NCBI RefSeq assembly: GCF_030272615.1 | Contig: NC_081410.1 | Location: forward strand, 572,085,241 to 572,149,240 | Origin: Cryptomeria japonica | Lineage: Eukaryota > Streptophyta > Pinopsida > Cupressales > Cupressaceae | DNA length: 64,000 nt | Reading direction: 5' to 3' | The notes under the pieces: generated by a model | Database searches by the model: none | The model's input: only the letters and a program-made list of their open reading frames with translations | Told to the model about the DNA's origin: nothing | Shown: in pieces, positions 21,250 to 33,800 of the stretch | Position numbering within the stretch: position 1 is the stretch's first letter | Layout: each line of letters starts with the position of its first letter | Made by a program: the position numbers and the translations under genes

Positions 21250-24200
21250 ATGGAAGGGGAAGATCCTTCCCAAGGAATCATGAAGCTATTAACATGGAAT
21301 GTTAGTGGTCTTAATGTCCCTAACAAGAGGTGCATAATCAAGCATGGAATCAAAAGGTTGCAACCAAAGATAGTTTTAATTCAAGAAACAAAACTAGACA
21401 AGCAGGAAATAGAGAGATTAAAAAAAAGCTTAAGACATTGGGAATATAGAGCAGTTCAACCTTATTGTGCAGAAGGAGGTTTAGCCATCATATGGACCCC
21501 TAGAATAGTGGATGCGGAGCTAAGGGTAGAGAGGAACAATTGGATGGAAGAATTTGTGAGGAGCTTTAATAGTGGGGTTAATTTTAAAGTTATTAATGTT
21601 TATGGTCCAATCTAGATAGACAAAAAGGAGCACTATGGAGAGACATTGATGATTTCTTAGTTACAATGACCCTCCTCACACAATATTATGGGGAGACTTC
21701 AATTCCTTTTTACATCTATCAGAGAAGAAAAGGGGTATCCAAAGGGAGCTACAAACAGAAATTGATTTAAGAGATTGGGTCACTTGAAATAATTTAATAG
21801 ACATCAAGTATGAGAACTGGGTGTTCACTTGGAACAACAGAAGAAGAGGTTTTAGTAATATAGTACAAAAACTAGACACATTCTTCTTTAAAGGAGATGT
21901 ATTGTATTTGAAAGGATTTTGGCTATTGTAGCTCAGGTGGGATCGAACCATTACTCAGTAATGTTGGACATATTGGAGGAATAGAGATCCATACATAGTG
22001 CCTTTAAATTTGAAAATATGTAGATTAAGGATCAATAAATTTATGACCTCATTGAGAGGTAGTGGAAGGAGGAAAACAATGTAGGTTCAAAATTGTTCTT
22101 CTTTGTATCAAAAATGAAAACAGTAAAAAAAAGCAGATAAAATGGAATAGAGAAAATTTCCAAAATAGTTTTATAAGAAAAAAGGAAGTAGAGGATGAGA
22201 TGAAAGTAGTTTTAGAAGATGTCATAAAAAAAGGTTATGGATACAAGGCTTTATGAGGAGGAAAAAATGTTGTTAGCAAAGTATCATGAATTACTAGCTA
22301 AAGAAGAAATTTTTTGTAGACAAAAATCTAAAGAAACTTGGATTGCAGAGGATGATAGTAACTCAAAACAATTTCATGCTAGCACCAAGGTCAGAAGAGG
22401 AACCAATAGGATACTCAGTATCACAAAAGAGGATAGATTAGTAGTGAATAAGTTGTAAAAGGTAGCAAAAGACAACGCCAACTACCTCAAACAAATATTT
22501 AACAATTGGGAAGGCTAGATAATTTAATTGAGCAAGCAGAGATGTTATTTTGTATTCCCAATAATATATCTAAGAGACAAAATCTCAATTTGACAAAAAA
22601 ATTACTTAGATAGAGATACATTTAGCTCTTTCCTAATTACATCCAAATAAAGCTCCTAGACCAGACAAGTTTCCTACATGTTTTTATCAAAAATGTTGGC
22701 ATATCTTAGGTCGAGAGATGACAAAATCTCTGGAAGCACCTAGAAATGGTGGAAAATTTCTAAAGGAAATCAATAACACTTTCCTAGTATTGATACCTAA
22801 AAAAGAAGACACAAAAGGTTTTGAGGATTATAGACCAATATCACTATGTAACACTATGTATAAGGTTTTAGTAAAAGTTTTAGCGAATTTCTTAAAGCTA
22901 GTATTACCACAAATTATTATGAAGGAGCAATAATGATTTGTGCCAAGTACATTTATTTTAGATTGTATTATAATAGCTCTTGAAGCAATTCACTCCATTC
23001 AGACAAAAAAACTACCTAGCATGCTAATCAAACTTGACATAAAGAAAGCCTATGACAAGGTAGACTGGAGATTCCTTTGTAAATGTCTAGAAGCTTTTGG
23101 TTTTAGCAAACAATGGAAAGAGTTGATTCTTTACTGCATAGCCACTCCAAAATTATTAGTAATCATCAATGGATCTCCTAAGGGTTATTTTGAGGCTTCC
23201 AAAGGGTTAAGACAAGGGGATCCACTCTCTCCCTTCTTTTTTATCATTATGGTAGAGGCTTTGGGAAGAACTATTCAAAAAACACAATCATTGGGAAAGT
23301 TTAAAGGGGTCAATTTTACCAGCACTATCTTAAATGTAACACATCAAAAATTTGCAGATGATACAATTGTATTGGGAGTAGGATCTTCAAACTTTAAGAT
23401 TATACTGGATAACTGCACTAGGCTCTCAAGTCCATAGATCAGTATGGAAAAGTCAGAGGTTTTGTTTTTATTTTTTACACTTAGCCATGGTTGGAAAGAG
23501 AAATTATGGGAATAATAAGGTTTAACAAGGGTATTCTTCCTTGAAAATATCTAGGCCTTCCACTTGAAATCTTGGCATCAGGTCATCCAAACTATGGGAC
23601 CCATTAAAAGAGAACATATAGAAGAAATTGTCCTTGTGGAAAAGCAGATGGGTAGCATGGGCAGGAAGACTATTCATGCTTAAGGTAGTTCTATCTTCTA
23701 TGCCCATTTATCTTATTTCTTGCCTGGATCTCCCTATAGGTGTTGTCAAGAGACTCATAAGAGGTTGAGATCATGCTTTTGGCAAGGATTATAGGAGAAG
23801 AAGAAGATTGCACTAATAGCTTGGGATTGAATTTGCAAACCTAAGGAGTATGGTGGGGTAGGGATGAAGAGTCAAGTGTGGTATAATCGACCTTTAGGGG
23901 CAAAATTAGTGTGGAAGATATATGAGGAGCCACATCTCAAATGGGTTAAAAACTTACAAGGAATTTATATTGTGGGGGAAGATGCAAAGGCAATTTTCAG
24001 AACAAACAACCCTCATAAAGGATCTAGAGTATGGAACTTCATCCTCTCTTGCAAAGAACTAATTATGAAAAGATTGATTTGGGATGTAGTTGATAGTTAT
24101 AAGGCACTATTCTGGGATGACTTATGATGGGGACATCCTTCTACTAGCTCTATGATGAACACATAAAGATTAAAAGACAAATGTGAGGTGGTTTGGGGAT

Positions 24201-25454
24201 CTCATTTGCAAGATTTTATAAGGTTTAAAGGTGCAAGGAAATTTATTGAGTAGGACTGGAAATATTTTGATAATCTAAATATTCCAAGAGAAGATATTCA
24301 ATAACTTAAAGAGATTCTTCAGGGAAGACAAATGGCTTTCAAGAAAGCTAGGGACAAATTTATATGGATTAGGGAAAATTCGGAATCATACTCTGCTAAG
24401 GAGGGCTATAAGGATCTCATCAAGCAACAAAATTGGAATCAATCAGAACTATCTCTACAATTGTGTTGGAATAAAGGATGTTTGCCAAAAGCTGGTATTT
24501 TACTTGGGTAATTCTAAAAGGGAGATTTCTCACAATAGAATGGTTAGGAGAATTGGATTTAATGGACCCCTTGAGATGTTCTCTATTTGAGCAAGAAGAA
24601 GAAACCATCGACCATATTTTCCTACAATTTCCATACACTCTTCAATGTTGGTAATCATTGTGTGCTAAACTAGGGTGGACCACAATACTACTTTTGATAT
24701 ACTAAGCCTATTTAAAATTTGGCCAATGTAAAATAGATTTGGATTATATAATGGACTGTGGATTGCAAGCCTTTCAAATTGAGCATGGGAGATATGAAAG
24801 GAAAGGAATAGAAGAATCTTTAAAGAAATATAGATGAATAGTGAAACATTAATTAACAAAATTGAAACTGCCATTGTGGAGGTAGTTAAAAGTAGAAATG
24901 AGAATCAATCTCATAAACACTCTTAATTTACACATTGGGACGGATTTTCAAGGGGCCACTGGGATGGACTCAAAATCCCACAATTTTTTGGGAAGGGTGG
25001 GGAAGAAAGTAAACAAGCTAGACTAGATTGCTGGTGGGAACTGCCTAGGGAGGGATGATATAAGTTATATTTTGATGGAGCAAGCAGAGGAAATCCAAGT
25101 ATAACGGGTGCAGGATGTGTCATTTATAAATGGGATGGAAGAAACGTTGCAAAATTAGCCGAACATCTGGAGCAGGATTCCAATAATCCAGAAAAAATTA
25201 AATCTTTAGTGATAGGCCTTCTCAAATGCAAATTTTTAGTGATTCAATGATTAAAAATTCAAGGAGATTCGACAATGGTGATCAACGCTCTCTTGAAAGA
25301 GGCAACCCCAAACTGGAAACTGAATTCTTTACTGGGAAGGGCGTTATGCATCATCAAGTCATTTGAGGCATTCATCATCACCCATATTTGCAGAGATGGA
25401 AATCATTTAATAGACAAGATGGCAAACAAAGCCGTCGATGGAATCCGATTATAA
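21250..25454 (+). pseudogene. LINE ORF2 remnant, second LINE
   Basis: The endonuclease starts at about 21280 with MKLLTWNVSGLNVPNKR and includes the QETKLD motif (about 21382). RT covers about 22720-23440: YRPISLCNTMYK, LDIKKAYDKVDW (motif A), KGLRQGDPLSP (motif B) and the catalytic FADD at 23351-23362. Next come a WKIYEEPHLKW block (about 23908) and an RNase H end piece with YFDGASRGN (about 25068) and IQGDST. It stops near 25454. It is broken by many stops and frame changes. Confidence 0.8.
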
Positions 25455-25460
25455 ATTACT

Positions 25461-27392
25461 GATATTGTATAATCAAAATTGCATAGGAAATGTTCATTAG
25501 GATACCTAATATTTTGTATCATGTTTGCTAACGTTCAAGCATTTTCAAGTTAACTTTGAGATCAAGTTTTTTTCTTCCTTTGGTGCTGGTGTGAGATCAA
25601 AATTCAAATTTGATGAGACAGTCGATGGAACTGGCTCTAGGTAAGGTACCAAGTCTTCTCAGTGCCACCGTGAGAGTGGTGGCAATCTTAATAGTTTATT
25701 ACCATTGGAGACAAATTTTCAAGGGATGACAATGAAGACTCGGTAGGTATGAAGGGATAAGATTTCTCAATAGTTAAATGTTTTCGTTGAACTATGAGTT
25801 GGATGGATGAAGCACCGAGGGTCATGCTATGTCGCCACCTCCATTCATCAAGTTGAAATTAATGGCCACATGCGAGGAGCATAGGAAGGAGATTTCAAAG
25901 GATTTTTTTTTATATTCCCTAGATTCACATTTAATTCTAGAGGAAACTTGTTCGAGAAGACTAGGCAGTTTACTATTAAATAAGAAAATAAATACTCTCA
26001 TTTTTCTAGCTTATTTTTTGTATATTTTATTTCATATTTTAAGGGAAGATTATAGGCTCTTCTAAATTATAAACTAAAAGTCTTGGGTTATATCCATTAG
26101 TTTTATTTATTATTCATAGTCCTTGTCAAGTTGTGCACTATAACCTCATTGACCTAAGTGCCTAGATTTCTTCAAGTAAATTAAGTTTTTCATGCACAAG
26201 GAATCCACCACCAAGTGAACATCATTGTTTCTCTTATAAGTGTAGTCTTTAGGTCTAATCAATGTGACTAGAGGGCTATTTTTATGTCATGAATATAGAT
26301 CAAATACAAGGAAGTTTAGAGTTATATAAGCTCATGCATATTCTATAAGATACAACGAAAGAGTGGATTATCAAGTAGAGTAGGAGACAGGGTGATCAAT
26401 AAATTTCTCTACAAATCTATATATAGTTATTTATTACTCTTCAACTATGGGTATGATTTACAATTCTCACTTTGATATCATATCATTTATTTGTAGGCAA
26501 TTATCAAAAAAGTTTAATACATGCCATAAAATTTCTCAATTCTATGATGTGGACAACCCTTTCCTTGTAAGAAATCTCCTATGCTAATTGTAGCAACATG
26601 AATATTATTTATGATGTACATTAAGCATGATAAGAAATAGTCCATGCATATTCCACCATTTCCGTCCTCAACTCATAATTTTTGTTCTTATTCTTTCGAA
26701 ATGTTATAGGTTTCATTACTATTAAGATCTTTTATGCTTCTTTTGCACACCAATTAATTTTAATGCTCACATTTTCCTTTTGCCTTGTCTAGTTATGTGG
26801 TCCCATTATCATTAACTACTAAATTTAACTTTACTTCATTTTAGAAGTAGTTATCATTTGAATTTTTTTTTCATCTTTTCTTTGACAATGTTCTTTCATT
26901 TAAATACATTAAATTTTCATAACATCTAGTATTATATCTTTTTTATTTTTAGATTTCACTACATAAATTTTTTTGCACAAACTTTAGAGATCACAATCAA
27001 TGATCCATCATTAAAATGTAGAGAGTAAGAGTTGATGGAAAATTTTCAATTACATTCTAATAGAAAATCATGGAGTGGGATCCAAAAGATTGATGGAAAA
27101 ATGTTTACATGATAAAAAAATCTATTTTTAATACATGAATGAAGCTTAAGATCATCTTTATTTATTTCATAGAGAAATCACCACTAGTTTTTCATTTGTA
27201 ATGGACATCAAATCTATCAAAAAATCTATCAAAATATAATGTAGTATATTCATTTATTTCAATTTTAGAATCAATTTAAGGATAGGTATTGTGGATATTA
27301 TAAAAGCATCTTATGACAAACATTTAGGTGCCATTTTGGATTTCTTATATTAATTTTATTTTTAACTTTAGTAATTTTTTAGGACATTGAAT
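25461..27392. other. Intergenic DNA with no recognised gene
   Basis: AT-rich, no supported gene. 25461-25830 may be the LINE 3' UTR (a short GC-richer stretch with TGCCACCGTGAGAGTGGTGG, an imperfect hairpin, near 25663). The 78-codon frame at 25829-26065 has no recognisable domain. The gypsy element begins after AGATT at 27394-27398. Confidence 0.5.
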
Positions 27393-27398
27393 GAGATT

Positions 27399-28819
27399 TG
27401 TAGACATCTAAAAATGGTCAATGCTTGTCGAGTCATACTTTAACATTTGCGCATTGCCTTATTTTAGGGTTCTTGCATTGCATTAAAATTTCTTCTATGT
27501 TGCGCACTTGGTCTTTATCATTTGTGAGCATCGAGTCCTTCTTCTGCATTCCTCATTTTTCTCACTTTTGAATTAGGTCTTGTTGATAGCAATCTTCAGT
27601 CATGATTTTGGTCGATCCTTGTCGTTGTCAATCTTGTCATTTTGCGATCGATTCGTCATCGATCCTTGTCCTTGTCAATTTTGTCATTTTGCGATCAATT
27701 CATCATCGATCCTCGTTCTTGTCAATTTTGTCATTTTGCGATCAATTCGTCATCGATCCTTGTCCTGGTCAATCTTGTCATTTTGCGATCGATTCATCAT
27801 CGATCGTTGTCCTTTTCAATTGTGTCAATTTGGATCAATTAGTCATTGTTCCTCGTCAATTGGTGCCTATCAATTTGATCTCTTTGTCAATCTTGGTCAA
27901 TTTGTCAACCAATCTCAATCGTTTATCAGCATTGGTCCTTTGTCAATCAAAATCATGATCGAATCGACATTAATTTCTTGTTGTCTTGACCTAATTCTTG
28001 GTCCTCTTATTTCTAGGGTTCTATGATTTGATCATTTAATCCTATTTTTCTTCTTTGTGGGTTAAATAAATCTATTTATTTAGTCCTAGGTCTTTTCATG
28101 AATTAATTAATGGATGAAAACCTATTAATTAATTCACCTAATTTCTATTTCATCTTTTTCCTCAATTTTCCAATTTACTAATTTCTCCTAATTCCTAATT
28201 TTTCTATTTCTCCTATTTTCTTCAATTTTTCTATTATTTCCCCTAATTTCATGGGAATGGCATTTCAATTTTGTCATAATTTGTCAATCAATCAATCTTG
28301 CATGTCAATTTTGTCATAATTTGTCAATCAATCAATCTTGCATGTCAAATTTGTCATATTTTTGTCAATCAATCAATCTTGCATAGAAAATGTCAATCTT
28401 GTCATAATTTGTCATATTTGTCATCCTTGATTTGAAATTTCCTTTCAAATATCTTCATGCTAATCTTGTCATCTCTCCAATTTGTCTATAAATTGGATGA
28501 TTTTCTTCAATTGAGGGATCGAAAAAATTACGCTTCTAGTATCCTTACACTGCCATTTCATCTTGTCAATATTGCTTTCATACTATGCTTTTGCATTTGT
28601 AGGTGAGATCCACAAACAAAGTAATTTGAAGGAGAAAGAAGGACAATGGAGAATTATGGAGGAGATATTCATGTTTGTAATGGTTTGCATTTGGTTTGAT
28701 TATCTTGTCTTCATATCTCTATTGAATTTTTTTAGGATTTCTTATCATTGCAATTTAGCTTTTGTGGTTGAGCTAGTCTAATATCTATTGCTTTGATGAA
28801 TTCCAAATCCCTATCTACA
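27399..28819 (+). repeat. 5' LTR of Tat/Ogre element
   Basis: 1421 bp. At 27612-27846 it holds five tandem 47-bp units beginning TCGATCC(T)TTGTCC. About 28265-28390 carries a second repeat cluster of TTGTCAATCAATCAATCTTG units, one more than in the 3' LTR, which helps to explain the 11-bp length difference. The long apparent reading frames here come from the 47-bp repeats. Confidence 0.93.
27612..27846. repeat. 47-bp tandem repeat (5 units) in LTR
   Basis: Unit starts fall at 27612, 27659, 27706, 27753 and 27800, exactly 47 bp apart. The core is CAATTTTGTCATTTTGCGATC. The last unit is more diverged. The same array is in the 3' LTR at about 41075-41307. Confidence 0.88.
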
Positions 28820-28821
28820 TT

Positions 28822-28845
28822 TTCTGGTGAACCCGACGTGAACTA
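28822..28845 (+). other. Probable primer-binding site of Tat/Ogre element
   Basis: TCTGGTGAACCCGACGTGAA follows the 5' LTR by two bases. Position and the TGG start fit a tRNA primer-binding site; I cannot name the tRNA. Confidence 0.6.
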
Positions 28846-30801
28846 ACCATTTAACCATGTTTTGAGTGCTTTTGAGCTATTTGCAGGTGAAAAACTCAAG
28901 AAATAGGGCAACTCGGAGCTTTCTCGGCACTTCTGCGCCTATGTGGGTGGGATTTGCACCTATGTTGAGGCATTCTCCACCTGTGTAAGGTACATAGGCG
29001 CATCTTGATGGGTTTTGCACCTGTGTTGAGGCATTCTACACCTGTGTTAAAAAAAATATATATATATAAAAAAATAAATTATTTTTTACTTGCAAATTTG
29101 TTTGTTTTCATTCTGTTTTCTACATTCTGGTTTCTCTTTGGTACTAATTCTCTGTGCAACATCTTGTCGTTATGTGTGATGAAGACTAAAAATGCAACTA
29201 CTAACGAATCTTATGCAAGATGCGGTCAAAGACTCTCATTAAAACATCGTGCTTGTGTTTTTTTAAAGTAGTTGCATATTTCATTTCTTAAAGGTTAATG
29301 AACACCATGCATGCTTTGTTTGTTTTTAATTTGATTGCATGATTTAACCCTTAGAACTAGGCCTGCCTCCCGATTTGCCTAGCACTTCACACAGGCATTG
29401 GTGAGAGGGAATGACCCAAAGTGGTGACGGGCTAAAGACATGCTCTTCCGAACCACTCTAAATAATTGTGGATGCAACAAAATTTGTAGACAATGGGTGT
29501 TGGAATGGTATTGCGATGATTTATTCATCGGATCAATACCCACCCGAACGGATGCCCTTACTAGAATATCTTGTTTAGATGCCAAAATCCTTCTATCTGT
29601 TGGCTCAGGCATTGTGATACACGCATGCCGAAGACACCTCTCATGTACTTCTCAATTAGAGATAGCAAGTTCCTGGGAAGTGATGCCCCTTGAACTTGAA
29701 GCTTGGTATGCCCGAGAAGTGAGTGTACTGTAAGGGGGAGCCAGTGCTACCAAGTGTCTAGCTATCTGGCCGAGTGTTGTATTTTATGGTTAGAGGATTC
29801 AACAGATATTGCCATTGCCAGCCATAGGATTTGTTGTGAATGAGCATGATTGTCTTGGGTCTAAGTCCAAACATCTTGTCTTTTGTGATTGTCAAAAGTT
29901 GAATTATACAATTGTCACAAAACATCATTTGTCAAACAAGTCCAAACATTGTCCAAACAAGGTTTTAAAAAGAGAACATTCATCCAACAAAGTTCAAAAC
30001 ACTTTCAAAACATGGCTTTCAAACACATTGAAAAAAAACAAAAAAACTTTGTCTTAGCATTCATGTCACTTTAGGCTAGGTTTTGCATAGTCCAACTTAG
30101 TTCCTAAGGCATATTGTCATCTCCCTTCATTTTAGTCCTTTTTATTGCAAGCGTCCTCATTTTACACTTAGGCTCAAAAACATTTCTCTAAGTTTGCATT
30201 TCATTGTCATATCCAAGACAAATTTCCATTTAGGTTGCATAGGTTGCATTTTGCATATTCCAAGTCATTGGTCTTTGCATATCCTTATCATTGTATTGTC
30301 ATATCATATCCTTAGATCATTTTCATGTCATATCCTAAGTCATTGTCATAATCATTTCCTTCTTGCATTTAGTCTCAAAAATTTGGTTTGTCAAACTTGA
30401 AAAATCAAAACTTTGGATGATACCCTAAGTTGTTGTTAAGAAGTCTTGACCTTGTCTAAAACTTGTCCTTTTATTAATATCATTTTTGTCAAACCTAGCT
30501 TAGTATCCAAGCATATAGGTGAGACATTGTCAATTTGTCCTATTGTCATTTGGTCCTTTGTCCTTTTGTCATTTGGTCCTTTGTCCTTTAAGGTCTTGGC
30601 TTCATTTCAACTTCCCAAGGTTGAGTCTTTAGGTTTGCATTCCAACAAGTTTGTCCAAATTTTGAAAAACAACAAAAACATAGGTTGCATTCTTGCCATA
30701 GATTGCATTTTCATTTATTTAGGTTGCATTTAGTTGCATATCATACATCATCCTTTTAAAATAAAAAAAATCCAAAAAAAATATTGCATTTGCATAGTGA
30801 C
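28846..30801 (+). other. Long leader of Tat/Ogre element
   Basis: About 2 kb precede gag, as is usual in this branch. At 28955-29048 a unit like GGGTTTTGCACCTGTGTTGA plus GGCATTCTACACCTGTGT is doubled. A 97-codon frame at 29440-29733 starts with ATG, is richer in Cys and GC than its surroundings, and has no family I recognise. Ogre elements can carry an extra ORF upstream of gag, so it may be a relic of that, unproven. From 29880 the strand is rich in TTGTC/CATTG motifs, which give no coding sense. Confidence 0.6.
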
Positions 30802-33800
30802 ATGCCTATTGAAACACGGTCAAAATTTAAGAAGATGGGCGAACCAACATATCAACCCATTGACAACGTATCAAACTCGCAGTTTCAACCTAGTCAATAA
30901 TTACAAATTGAAGGTTCGTCAAACACATCATTACCACCATATGGAATGGTTCAACTTGGACCACCTCCATTATATGAACCAGTGTTTGTACCCATGAAAC
31001 TAGCATATGGGAGTGTTCCACCAACACCAAGAGGAAATGCACCTTTTGATTGGAATCAACCGAACCTACAGCATGACATTCAAATTCAAACATTACATGA
31101 GGAACAAACTCTCTCACAAGGATTTGGTTTAGATCAAGTCATTCAACAAGAAACAAATCCAAATGTTTTACCAGATTCTTCATCAGATTCCGATGCTTCC
31201 GATGATGTTGATATGTTCGTTAAAGATCCGAAGTTGACAAAAAAGATGGATAAATTCTTGAACAAGGTCTTTAAGATGTTCCCACAAAAATATCTTGACA
31301 TGATGAGTAATGTGACCTCCTCAAGTGAGCAAATTAATGTGCAAAAACAACAAGGCGGTGAGCTGTTAAGTTTCTCTCCACATCCAAATGAAGAAAATGT
31401 GCGACAAGAAACTCAACACACCTTGATGAGTAAACGTGCTTCAAAAACATTGACAGTGACTATTCCTCAAAAGTCACCATTTGAAACAATAAACAATCCA
31501 TTATTTAATACAACACCTTTAACACAAGATCAAATGAGGGCCACACAAATATTGATAGTTGTCCCTCAACAAGAAATGATTCCTTGAATAATTACAAGTG
31601 GATCAAAATCTAAGATGCAAGAAAGTTTTACGACTAGAATGCCTGATCTTACCAATGTCCAAAACAATTCCACAATGCAACAAAGTTCCTATGTCCCATT
31701 AAGTTCAATATATTTGCCAAATACTCAAGTACCTGTTATGCAAAATATTGTGACAGATCCTTCGATAATGGCAACACAAAGAGCCACAAATAGTGGTTTG
31801 CACCAACAACAAATGTTACAACAATTGAGTAATACACAAAAGGCACAATCAAATGTGCAAACAAGCAATGCACAACAACAACAATATCACATTCAACAAC
31901 ATGTTGCAGTGTCTTATGCACCATTACAAGTTAATTCAAACTTGCAACCACCACAGTGGATTGGACAAACAACATAGCAAGTAAATGTGAGTGCCATACC
32001 CCATCTCAAGGAGAAACAACAAAAACCTCCCAAACAAAGTTTTTTGCAAATGATGGGATTTACATCAAGACAACAACAATTGGCACAAAGTCAGCAAATT
32101 CCGATTCGTCAGCATCAACAACAACATGTGCCTCAATATATGCCAAGACAAACAAATTATCATACTTCACAACCACAATTGATGTCCATGCAATATCAAC
32201 AACACCTTCAATTGCAATATCAACCAAGGCTACCAATCATGATTCCACCACAAGAAGCACAGCAATAGGGTCAATGTCAAGGCACGACACAACCACAGCA
32301 ACAAGAGTTGTATCAAGACCTTTATATGCCATAAACAGAAAAGACAACAATTTTAGAGCATCAACAGCCAATGGAGAGCACGATGTATCGACAAAGAGTA
32401 CACCCAAGAGTGAATGATGAACTTCCAAAATCTTCGATACCTGACACATTTGCACAACAGCTTGAGAAGTTGCAACGACAAGTCGACGCATTGGAAACCA
32501 AAGGGACAAAGAAATTGTACACAGATCAAGATTTATGTCCTAATCCATTTGACAAGAGCTTGTACATGCCTCCCTTCCCTAAGCATTTTGAGGCACCTAA
32601 TTTTGAGAAATATAAAGGGAATGGCAATCCAAAAGACCATATTCGAGCATTTTTCGCAGCATGTACTGAAGTGAGTTATGAGGAAACATATTTAATGTGC
32701 TTATTCACATGAAGTCTCATAGGACAAGCCATGGATTGGTATTTGCATTTGCCAGGGAATATAAAGACTTGGTCAGAATTGGCTCAAAAGTTTATATCCC
32801 ACTTCGCATTCAACATTGACAGTGAAGTGACCATGTCAGATTTATGCAACACCAAGCAAAAGCAAGGTGAACCATTAGTGACTTTCTTGCAATGATGGTG
32901 AAGCTTGTATAGTCATTCTTCCCAAGATATACCTGAAGAACAATAAGTGAACTTATTTATTCAAAATTTGGTCCCAGAAATGATGTATGAACTCAAATTG
33001 AAAAGTCCCAGTACCATTGAGAAACTCATTAAGAAAGGGATGAACATTGAAACTACTCTTGTAGCTAAGGGACTCATTAAACTCAACAAAGACAGTGATA
33101 GCACAAACAATTCTGGGGAGAAAAATAGATTTTGGTACAAAAACAAGAATGTCACTAATGATGGAGTTGTTGATGCAAGAGCAGTGAATGCAAATCAGCC
33201 CATGTTCATAATAAAGCAATTAAGTGCTCCTAATATGTCGGCTATGAACCAAAATCAAACACAATCAAGCAATGTTATTCAACAACTGCAACACCAACAA
33301 TATAATCAACAACAAGGTCAGCAACAAAACCAGCAATGAAAACCTTTCTGATCAAGGGATGGGCCTCCTCAACAGTTTACGCCACTGGGAGAGCCTATTG
33401 AATCAGTAATGAAACAATTAATACAAGAAAATTTTATGAAGTTACCAGATATCAAAGAAGAACTATTGGTAAAGCCGCATTGGTGGAATGATAATGCATA
33501 TTGTGAATACCGTCGGTCAAAAGGACATAAAACCGCATCATGTTTTCAATTGAAACATATGATTCAAGACTTTTTAGATCAAGGAGTAATTGAGGTAGAC
33601 CTACCCAACGCGACCTCTAACACTAATCATACAATTTTTAAAACTCCTTTGCTTGATCATGATAAGGGTAGAGCATCTTCTTCAAACTCTACCCAAACAA
33701 CAAATCTTAATTATGCAAATATTGGTTATAACAATGTCATCAATTATTTTCAAGCGTCAAATGAGTATGTCTCCACCATAAGAATAAAGGGACAAGATCC

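Larger units (their letters stand above)
19364..25460 (+). mobile_element. Second L1-type LINE, heavily decayed
   Basis: Remnants of ORF1 (about 19800-21100) and ORF2 (21250-25454) are in the right order, all on the plus strand, with many stops and frameshifts. It differs clearly from the LINE at 2603-10174 (more A-rich, different protein), so it is another family. The left limit is where homology to the duplicate unit at 55330 stops; the right limit is only the end of RNase H, and I could not find a tail or target duplication. Confidence 0.75.

Noticed and set aside
27612-27846. Regular 47-bp repeats that might suggest a CRISPR array
   Set aside because: Units are contiguous without unique spacers, inside a eukaryotic LTR.
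27580-28026. Long overlapping frames with repeated 'SILSFCDRFVIDPCP'-type peptides in the LTR (also at 41065-41488)
   Set aside because: 47 bp is not a multiple of three, so the same repeat is open in all three frames; it lies in an LTR. The frames are by-products of the tandem repeat.
31956-32417. Thr/Ser-rich 153-codon frame inside the Tat/Ogre gag
   Set aside because: Shadow frame of the Gln-rich (CAA-repeat) gag; the gag frame continues through on both sides.
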